Source of the DNA: Paracoccaceae bacterium
GTDB taxonomy: Bacteria > Pseudomonadota > Alphaproteobacteria > Rhodobacterales > Rhodobacteraceae
Reading direction: 5' to 3'
DNA length: 5,775 nucleotides
Assembly (NCBI GenBank): GCA_023254015.1
Contig: JALQYS010000322.1
Coordinates: forward strand, 1-5,775
The notes below the pieces were generated by a model, which made no database searches, was not told where the DNA came from, and was given only the letters and a program-made list of their open reading frames with translations. The position numbers were made by a program, and so were the translations under genes. Of the stretch, positions 1-4,347 are shown in pieces. Numbering within the stretch: the stretch's first letter is position 1; each line of letters opens with the position of its first letter.

Positions 1-1
1 C

Positions 2-526
2 GGCGGCGTGCATCGCGGGGCAGAGACCAGTTTCGACATCTCGGCCGACCTGATGGAACTGGCCGCAACGCCCGTCACCGTGGTTGCCGCCGGGGCCAAA
101 GCCATTCTGGACCTTCCCAAGACGCTTGAGGTGCTGGAAACCCAGGGCGTGCCGGTCATCGCCTATGGTCAGGACGATTTTCCCGCCTTCTGGTCGCGCT
201 CGTCAGGTCTGAAGGCGCCGCTCAGGATGGATGATCCGGCCCGGATCGCGGCAGCCCACAAGATGCGCGCCACGCTTGGCCTGCCCGGCGGGCAGCTGGT
301 GGCCAACCCGATCCCGGCCGAGGCGGAAATCCCGCGCGAAGAGATCACCCCCGCCATCGAAGCCGCCCTGGCCGAGGCCGAGGCGCAGGGCATCGCGGCC
401 AAGGAGGTGACGCCCTTCCTTCTGGATCGCATCTTCCAGATGACCGAGGGCCGGTCCCTGGCGTCGAACATCGCGCTGGTCCTGGCAAACGCCCGGCTTG
501 CCGCGGCAATCGCCAAGGCAATGTGA
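2..526 (+). CDS. psuG: Pseudouridine-5'-phosphate glycosidase, C-terminal part (5' truncated by window edge)
   Basis: PsuG splits pseudouridine 5'-phosphate into uracil and ribose 5-phosphate in the cytoplasm (reversible, metal dependent), completing pseudouridine salvage after the PsuK kinase. The frame is open from base 2 and gives 174 residues ending in TGA; E. coli PsuG has about 312, so a little over half is present. Family blocks are clear: GGVHRGAETSFDISADL at the start, AGAKAILD, LETQGVPVIAYG, VANPIP, KEVTPFLL and SLASNIAL near the end. Counting from the GTG at 8-10, Asp14, Lys31 and Asn154 have spacings of 17 and 123, the same as catalytic Asp149, Lys166 and Asn289 in the E. coli enzyme as I remember it. 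The catalytic C-terminal residues therefore look intact. The first GTG is internal, not a start. A psuK/pfkB-type kinase gene is expected upstream, outside the window. I see no clear terminator after the stop. Confidence 0.95.
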   Translation, partial: GGVHRGAETSFDISADLMELAATPVTVVAAGAKAILDLPKTLEVLETQGVPVIAYGQDDFPAFWSRSSGLKAPLRMDDPARIAAAHKMRATLGLPGGQLVANPIPAEAEIPREEITPAIEAALAEAEAQGIAAKEVTPFLLDRIFQMTEGRSLASNIALVLANARLAAAIAKAM

Positions 527-545
527 CCAGGCCCCCCAAGCCCCA

Positions 546-574
546 TTGTAGCGCCCCCCTGCCCTGCCTAGATT
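546..574 (+). promoter_or_regulatory. Candidate sigma-70-type promoter for the DUF502 gene
   Basis: TTGTAG (546-551) and TAGATT (569-574) are separated by 17 bp in the 71-bp gap after psuG. The -10 matches TATAAT at 4 of 6 positions and the -35 matches TTGACA at 3 of 6. The predicted start near 581 leaves a short leader that contains the ribosome site. Weak -35 boxes with TAG-type -10 boxes are common in Rhodobacteraceae. This is inference from pattern and position only. Confidence 0.4.
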
Positions 575-597
575 GAGCGGACACTCGAGGAGTTTTC

Positions 598-1287
598 ATG
601 TCCGAAGAACCGCGCCGCTCGATCCTTGCCGCCTTCCGCGCCTCGTTCCTGACCGGGCTTGTGGTGGTTCTGCCCGTCGGCCTGACGATCTATGTCGTCT
701 GGGGCGTGATCGGCTGGATCGATGGCTGGATCCTGCCCCTGATCCCTGCCGCCTATCAGCCCGAGGCGCTGATGCACCGGTTTTTCGGCGCCGAGGCGAA
801 TTTCCCGGTGCGCGGCGTCGGGGTGCTGGTGTTCCTTGTGGCCACCGCCCTTGTCGGCTGGCTGGCGCGCGGGCTGATCGGCCGGTCGCTGGTGCGCAAG
901 GCCGAAGAGGTGGTCGACCGCGTGCCTCTGGTGCGCTCGGTCTATTCGGGGGTCAAGCAGATCACCGAAACCTTCTTTGCCAAGTCGGAAAAGAATTTTG
1001 AACGGACCTGCCTCGTCGAATTCCCGCGCGAGGGCTATTGGGCGGTGGGCATGGTGGCCACCCGGCCCAAGGGCGAGATCGCCCAGAAACTCCCGAATGG
1101 CGAGGGCATGGTGGCCGTGTTCATCGGCCTGACGCCGCTCACCTCGGGCATGCTGATCTTTGTGCCCGAGCAGGATGTCATCCTGCTGGATCTCAAGGCC
1201 GACGAGGCGGTGAAGCTGATCGTTTCGGCCGGTCTGGTCTATCCGGCCACCAAAGAGCAGATGCAGGCGGCGGTCGCCGCCCGCTGA
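598..1287 (+). CDS. DUF502 family inner-membrane protein
   Basis: This is a 229-residue membrane protein of the DUF502 family, whose biochemical role is not established. The start is supported by a GAGGAG ribosome site at 587-592, five bases before the ATG. Two hydrophobic segments are visible, at about residues 15-38 (FLTGLVVVLPVGLTIYVVW) and 72-92 (RGVGVLVFLVATALVGWL). A soluble domain follows. It carries the family block VDRVPLVRSVYSGVKQ at 106-121 and a TSGMLIFVPEQDV block at 182-194, followed by an acidic/hydrophobic stretch predicted to be the last helix. Its length fits the usual 200-240 residues. The first 14 residues contain several Arg, consistent with a cytoplasmic N-terminus. It has a candidate promoter of its own, stands 71 bp after psuG, and ends against a double hairpin facing bdhA. 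It is probably a single-gene transcript. Family assignment is firm; function is unknown. Confidence 0.92.
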   Translation: MSEEPRRSILAAFRASFLTGLVVVLPVGLTIYVVWGVIGWIDGWILPLIPAAYQPEALMHRFFGAEANFPVRGVGVLVFLVATALVGWLARGLIGRSLVRKAEEVVDRVPLVRSVYSGVKQITETFFAKSEKNFERTCLVEFPREGYWAVGMVATRPKGEIAQKLPNGEGMVAVFIGLTPLTSGMLIFVPEQDVILLDLKADEAVKLIVSAGLVYPATKEQMQAAVAAR

Positions 1288-1333
1288 CGGTTTCTTTTCA
1301 GAAACCGGACCGGAATTCTTTCAAGAATTCCGG
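1288..1333. terminator. Two perfect tandem hairpins between convergent genes, probable bidirectional terminator
   Basis: Hairpin A pairs CGGTTTCT (1288-1295) with AGAAACCG (1300-1307) around a TTTC loop, starting on the base after the DUF502 stop. Hairpin B pairs CCGGAATTCT (1310-1319) with AGAATTCCGG (1324-1333) around a TTCA loop. Two bases separate them, and bdhA ends at 1339 from the other side. Both stems are fully paired and read the same on either strand, which suits a shared terminator for the two convergent genes. Neither strand has a U-tract after the stem, so this is not a textbook intrinsic terminator. An mRNA 3'-end stabiliser or a dispersed palindromic repeat is also possible. 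Confidence 0.65.
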
Positions 1334-1338
1334 ACGCC

Positions 1339-2115
1339 TCACAGCGCCGTCCAGCCGCCATCGACGGAAATCGTGGTGCCCGTCACCTGATCGGCATGGG
1401 GGCTGCAAAGATAGACCACCGTCCCGCCGATCTGTTCTGTGGTGGCGAACTGGCGCGAGGGCTGGCGCGTCAGCATCACCTCGCGCAGCACCGTTTCGCG
1501 GTCCATCCCGTGCACCTTCATCTGGTCGGGGATCTGCGCCTCAACCAAGGGGGTCAGCACATAGCCCGGGCAGATGGCGTTGCAGGTGATGCCCTGCCCC
1601 GCCGTTTCCAGCGCGATGGTCTTGGACAGGCCCACCACCCCGTGCTTGGCTGCGATATAGGCCGATTTGAACGGGCTGGCCGTCAACCCATGGGCGCTGG
1701 CGATGTTCACGATCCGGCCCCAGCCCCGGGCGCGCATCTTCGGCAGGGCGATGGCAGAGGTGTGGAAGGCGGAACTGAGGTTGATGGCCAGGATCAGGTT
1801 CCACTTGTCCACCGGGAACTCCTCCACCGGGGCCACATGCTGGATGCCAGCGTTGTTCACCAGAATGTCGCAGGCGCCAGCCTGTTCGATCAGCGCCCGG
1901 CAGGCCTCGGCCTTCGACATGTCGGCGGCGATGTAGCGGGCCTTCACCCCGTGCCGGCGTCCCAGATCGGCGGCAAGGTCGTGATCCTCGGGCCGGTCGG
2001 TGAAGCTGTTCAGCACCACATCTGCCCCCGCCCGCGCCAGTTCCTCGGCAACCCCCAGCCCGATGCCGGAATTCGATCCGGTGATGACAGCGGTCTTGCC
2101 TGCAAGCATGGACAT
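1339..2115 (-). CDS. bdhA: D-3-hydroxybutyrate dehydrogenase (short-chain dehydrogenase/reductase)
   Basis: This 258-residue cytoplasmic SDR enzyme oxidises D-3-hydroxybutyrate to acetoacetate with NAD+, feeding polyhydroxybutyrate breakdown products into central metabolism. Classical SDR motifs are present: TGSNSGIG at 12-19 (cofactor loop), NNAG at 87-90, and the tetrad Asn112, Ser140, Tyr153, Lys157. Substrate residues known in the Pseudomonas enzyme (Gln94, His144, Lys152, Gln196) have counterparts at Gln92, His142, Lys150 and Gln194, all with the same offset of two. Family-specific blocks NIASAHGL, SPFKSAY, GYVLTPLVE and the C-terminal VDGGWTAL make this subfamily call firm. The start is set by AGGAG at 2124-2128, eight bases before the ATG at 2115; a second ATG at 2109 is too far from it. 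A 34-codon upstream extension is open but would begin inside a terminator hairpin. A weak TAGGGT -10 (2147-2152) may be its promoter. Confidence 0.95.
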   Translation of the reverse strand: MSMLAGKTAVITGSNSGIGLGVAEELARAGADVVLNSFTDRPEDHDLAADLGRRHGVKARYIAADMSKAEACRALIEQAGACDILVNNAGIQHVAPVEEFPVDKWNLILAINLSSAFHTSAIALPKMRARGWGRIVNIASAHGLTASPFKSAYIAAKHGVVGLSKTIALETAGQGITCNAICPGYVLTPLVEAQIPDQMKVHGMDRETVLREVMLTRQPSRQFATTEQIGGTVVYLCSPHADQVTGTTISVDGGWTAL

Positions 2116-2198
2116 GGCGGGGTCTCCTTCGGTTTCTGCGTGCCAGACCCTAGACGCCCAAGCGCGGAAAAGGAACGCAAGCCGCGGGCATACAGACG

Positions 2199-2227
2199 AA
2201 AAAAAACGCCGGCGCAAGGCCGGCGTT
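2199..2227 (-). terminator. Strong intrinsic terminator, minus strand
   Basis: Read on the minus strand, AACGCCGGC (2227-2219) pairs perfectly with GCCGGCGTT (2213-2205) around a five-base CTTGC loop, and a run of eight T follows (2206-2199), overlapping the stem's last two bases. This is the best intrinsic terminator in the window. It is directional, since on the plus strand the stem is followed only by TTCAG. It lies upstream of bdhA, so it ends a transcript that starts between 2228 and the binding-protein gene. Confidence 0.85.
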
Positions 2228-2274
2228 CAGTCGTTGAGGCAGGTTTCATACAGGCAAGAAACCTATCGAGCAGT
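2199..2274 (-). ncRNA. Candidate small RNA of about 75 nt, no family recognised
   Basis: The minus strand has a complete small transcription unit with no protein gene. The promoter predicts a start near 2274. A 7-bp stem follows, AGGTTTC (2264-2258) with GAAACCT (2247-2241), around the ten-base loop TTGCCTGTAT (2257-2248). About 13 unpaired bases (2240-2228, GCCTCAACGACTG) come next, then a strong intrinsic terminator ending in eight T at 2206-2199. This layout of 5' stem-loop, single-stranded linker and terminator with oligo-U tail is typical of Hfq-dependent trans-acting sRNAs. I do not recognise the sequence, and its loop lacks the CUCCUCCC motif of the CcsR RNAs of Rhodobacter. The main alternative is an attenuated leader of bdhA, which starts 84 bases beyond the T-tract on the same strand. 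I found no antiterminator sequence in the transcribed part, which favours an independent RNA. Expression is inferred, not shown. Confidence 0.6.
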
Positions 2275-2280
2275 AAGCAT

Positions 2281-2309
2281 CTTATAGCCCGCCTTGCCGG
2301 CCGATCCAA
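2281..2309 (-). promoter_or_regulatory. Minus-strand promoter of the candidate small RNA
   Basis: On the minus strand, TTGGAT (2309-2304) and TATAAG (2286-2281) are separated by exactly 17 bp. The -10 matches the consensus at 5 of 6 positions, which is unusually good for this GC-rich sequence; the -35 keeps TTG. Transcription would begin near 2274 (A) and stop at the terminator at 2199. The 17-bp spacer is very GC-rich. Confidence 0.6.
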
Positions 2310-2321
2310 GCTAAAAGTTTG
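2307..2321. promoter_or_regulatory. Imperfect palindrome between divergent -35 boxes, possible operator
   Basis: CAAGCT (2307-2312), AAA, AGTTTG (2316-2321) is an inverted repeat matching at five of six arm positions. It overlaps the -35 box of the minus-strand sRNA promoter (2304-2309) and that of the plus-strand binding-protein promoter (2319-2324). A dimeric regulator bound here could affect both. A 15-bp imperfect palindrome can arise by chance, so the placement is the main argument. I cannot name a regulator. Confidence 0.3.
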
Positions 2322-2347
2322 AATTGCCAAGAAACCCCGCGTAGGAA
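2319..2347 (+). promoter_or_regulatory. Candidate promoter for the YejA-like binding-protein gene
   Basis: TTGAAT (2319-2324) and TAGGAA (2342-2347) are 17 bp apart. The -35 matches at 4 of 6 positions and the -10 at 3 of 6, so it is weak and may need an activator. It would give a leader of about 33 bases before the ATG at 2387. It is back to back with the sRNA promoter, the two -35 boxes being 9 bp apart. Confidence 0.35.
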
Positions 2348-2386
2348 AGGGCAAAGACCTGGCCGAAAGAAGGGAATGTTGCCGGA

Positions 2387-4213
2387 ATGAAACAGCAGGC
2401 ACAGCGGTTCCTCGCCCCGGCCCGTCGCGGCCTTTTTGCCCTTCTTTTTCAAGCATGCTTGGCCCAAACCGCCCTTGCCGCGCCGTCGCATGGCATTGCT
2501 ATGTATGGCGAGCCGGCCCTGCCACCCGATTTTGTGGCGCTGCCCTATGCCAACCCCGATGCACCCAAGGGCGGACGGCTGACGCTGGGGGAATCGGGGG
2601 GATTCGATTCGCTTAACCCGTTCATCATCAAGGGGCAGGCACCGGGCCAACTGGCTGGGCTGACGGTGGAAACCCTGATGGGCCGGTCAATCGACGAGCC
2701 CTTCACGCTTTATGGCCTTCTGGCCGAATCGGTGGAAACCGATGACGCCCGCAGCTTTGTCGAATTCACCCTGCGGCCCGAGGCGCGGTTTTCCGATGGC
2801 AGCCCGGTGACCGTGGAAGATGTGCTGTGGTCCTTCGAGACCCTGGGCACGCTGGGCAGCCCGCGCTATCAGGGCGCTTGGAAAAAGATCGCCCGGGCCG
2901 AGGCGACCGGGCCGCGCAGCCTGCGCTTTACCTTCAACGCGCAGGACCGCGAGCTGCCGCTGATTCTGGGCCTGCGCCCGGTGCTGAAAAAGGCCCAATG
3001 GCAGGGCCGCAGCTTTGACGAGACCAGCCTTGAGGCGCCCATCGGATCGGGGCCCTATGTCGTGGCCGAGGTGAGGCCGGGCCAGGCGATCACCTACCGG
3101 AAAAATCCCGACTGGTGGGGCAAGGATCTGGCCTTCAACCGCGGTCTGCACAATCTGGACGAGATCCGGGTGGAGTATTTCGGCACCGCCTCGACCATGT
3201 TCGAGGCGTTTCGCGCGAGCGAGCTGACGCTGTGGCGCGAGACGAATCCGGCCAAATGGCAGGTCAATTTCTCCTATCCGGCCGTGACTGCGGGCAAGGT
3301 GAAGCTGGCCGAACTGCCCCATCAGCGGCCCTCGGGGATAGAGGGCTTTGCGATGAACAGCCGCAAGCCACCGTTCGACGACTGGCGCGTGCGCGAGGCG
3401 CTGATCCTTGCCTTCAACTTCGAACTGGTGAACGCCAATCTGAATGCGGGCGCGATGCCGCGCATCCAGTCCTATTTCTCGAACTCGGCGCTGTCGGGCG
3501 ATGTCGCCACCCCCGCCGCCGGCAAGGTGCTGGAGCTGTTGCAGCCCTTTGCCGCCGACCTGCCCCCCGGCACGATCGAGGGCTATGCCCTGCCCGTCTC
3601 GGACGGGTCCGAGGCCAATCGCAAGAACCTGCGCCGGGCGGTGGCGCTTCTGGAAGAGGCGGGCTGGCGGGTGGAGGAGGGCCGGCTTGTCGATGCCAAG
3701 GGTCAGCCCTTTGCCTTTGAAATCCTGTTGCAGAACGGCGCCGATGACATGATCGCGGCCGCCAGTATCTATGTCGAGGCGCTGAAGCGGCTGGGCATCG
3801 CCGCGCGGGTGCAGACGGTGGATGCCGCGATCTACAAGCAGCGGATTAATGATTTCAACTTTGACATGACCCATATGCTGCGCGTGCTCAGCCTGTCGCC
3901 GGGCAATGAGCAGCGGCTTTACTGGGGGGCGGAACAGGCCGGGCAGCCCGGATCGCGCAACCTGCCGGGCATCCGCAGCGCGGCGGTGGATGCGATGATC
4001 GACACGATTCTGGCCACCCATGACCCCGAGACCTTCCGCGCCGCCGTGCAGGCTCTGGACCGGATCCTGACCGCGGGGCGCTATGTGGTGCCGATCTGGT
4101 ATTCCGACCGTGACCGGATTGCCCATGACGCGCGCTTGCACTATCCGTCAAAACTGCCCATCTATGGCTTCTATCCCGGCTTCAACCCGGAAACCCTCTG
4201 GATCGAAGAATGA
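2387..4213 (+). CDS. YejA-like periplasmic oligopeptide-binding protein (ABC transporter, SBP family 5)
   Basis: This is a 608-residue periplasmic substrate-binding protein for an ABC importer; E. coli YejA is about 600. A Sec signal peptide is evident: basic N-terminus with RR at 13-14, hydrophobic core to about 26, and likely cleavage after ALA at 29-31. The mature protein opens with HGIAMYGEPALPPDF and YANPDAPKGG (54-63), typical of the YejA branch. Family 5 blocks follow: FDSLNPF at 73-79, RFSDGSPVTVEDVLWSF at 134-150, GSGPY at 220-224 and NPDWWGKD at 240-247. YejA systems take up peptides and, in E. coli, microcin C; the ligand here is unknown. AAGGGA at 2370-2375 is the ribosome site, 11 bases before the ATG, slightly long; no other in-frame start fits the signal peptide. 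No permease or ATPase gene adjoins it downstream, so it probably serves components encoded elsewhere. Confidence 0.92.
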   Translation: MKQQAQRFLAPARRGLFALLFQACLAQTALAAPSHGIAMYGEPALPPDFVALPYANPDAPKGGRLTLGESGGFDSLNPFIIKGQAPGQLAGLTVETLMGRSIDEPFTLYGLLAESVETDDARSFVEFTLRPEARFSDGSPVTVEDVLWSFETLGTLGSPRYQGAWKKIARAEATGPRSLRFTFNAQDRELPLILGLRPVLKKAQWQGRSFDETSLEAPIGSGPYVVAEVRPGQAITYRKNPDWWGKDLAFNRGLHNLDEIRVEYFGTASTMFEAFRASELTLWRETNPAKWQVNFSYPAVTAGKVKLAELPHQRPSGIEGFAMNSRKPPFDDWRVREALILAFNFELVNANLNAGAMPRIQSYFSNSALSGDVATPAAGKVLELLQPFAADLPPGTIEGYALPVSDGSEANRKNLRRAVALLEEAGWRVEEGRLVDAKGQPFAFEILLQNGADDMIAAASIYVEALKRLGIAARVQTVDAAIYKQRINDFNFDMTHMLRVLSLSPGNEQRLYWGAEQAGQPGSRNLPGIRSAAVDAMIDTILATHDPETFRAAVQALDRILTAGRYVVPIWYSDRDRIAHDARLHYPSKLPIYGFYPGFNPETLWIEE

Positions 4214-4329
4214 AACACATCGCGCTTGTCCTGATTCTGGCCAGCCTGACGGCCTGCAACACCATCGCGGGCGTCGGTGAGGACGTCTCGGGCGGCGCCC
4301 GCACGGTTCAAGGCTGGTTCGGCGGCTGA
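4210..4329 (+). CDS. Entericidin A/B-like small lipoprotein
   Basis: This 39-residue peptide is short enough to be missed by gene callers. It begins MKHIALVLILASLTACNTIAG: a basic start, a hydrophobic core and a lipobox LTAC at 13-16 with Cys16 as the lipidated residue. The CNTIAGVGEDV stretch after the cysteine is characteristic of entericidin-type lipoproteins, and the ending VQGWFGG is short. Residue +2 after Cys is Asn rather than Asp, consistent with outer-membrane sorting. In E. coli ecnA/ecnB have been described as an antidote/toxin lipoprotein pair; in alphaproteobacteria single copies are common and their role is unclear. Its ATG overlaps the stop of the binding-protein gene (ATGA, 4210-4213). 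There is no well-spaced ribosome site of its own, so translational coupling is likely. No second entericidin gene is present here. Confidence 0.85.
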   Translation: MKHIALVLILASLTACNTIAGVGEDVSGGARTVQGWFGG

Positions 4330-4337
4330 TGCCGCCG
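4320..4337. terminator. GC-rich hairpin between convergent lipoprotein and kinase genes
   Basis: CGGCGGC (4320-4326) pairs with GCCGCCG (4331-4337) around a TGAT loop that contains the lipoprotein stop codon. A further GGCGGC at 4351-4356, inside the 3' end of the kinase gene, can compete for the same GCCGCC. No T-tract follows on either strand, so terminator function is only inferred from position between convergent genes. Confidence 0.35.
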
Positions 4338-4347
4338 CGGGGCACTG

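Noticed and set aside
2116..2217. 34-codon N-terminal extension of bdhA
   Set aside because: It would start within the terminator hairpin, lacks a ribosome site, and adds residues absent from the family; the ATG at 2115 has AGGAG eight bases upstream.
2263..2280. Five-codon leader peptide (ATG CTT ACT GCT CGA TAG) on the minus strand
   Set aside because: Its ATG lies upstream of the predicted transcript start at 2274, and there is no ribosome site.
2287..2303. Similarity between the sRNA promoter spacer and the terminator arms (GGCCGGCAAGG-type words)
   Set aside because: The spacer is not transcribed under the proposed start, so it cannot act as an antiterminator; the match is explained by GC-rich composition.
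1396..2322. 308-codon open frame on the plus strand
   Set aside because: Antisense to bdhA, which has full SDR motifs and a ribosome site; the frame also runs through the terminator and sRNA region and shows no recognisable domain.
3115..3720. 201-codon open frame on the plus strand
   Set aside because: Out-of-frame shadow inside the YejA-like gene; composition is Arg/Gly/Ala-rich without a domain.
2687..4141. 484-codon open frame on the minus strand
   Set aside because: It lies entirely antisense to the YejA-like gene, has low-complexity His/Arg/Gly-rich composition typical of a GC-rich shadow frame, and shows no family motif.
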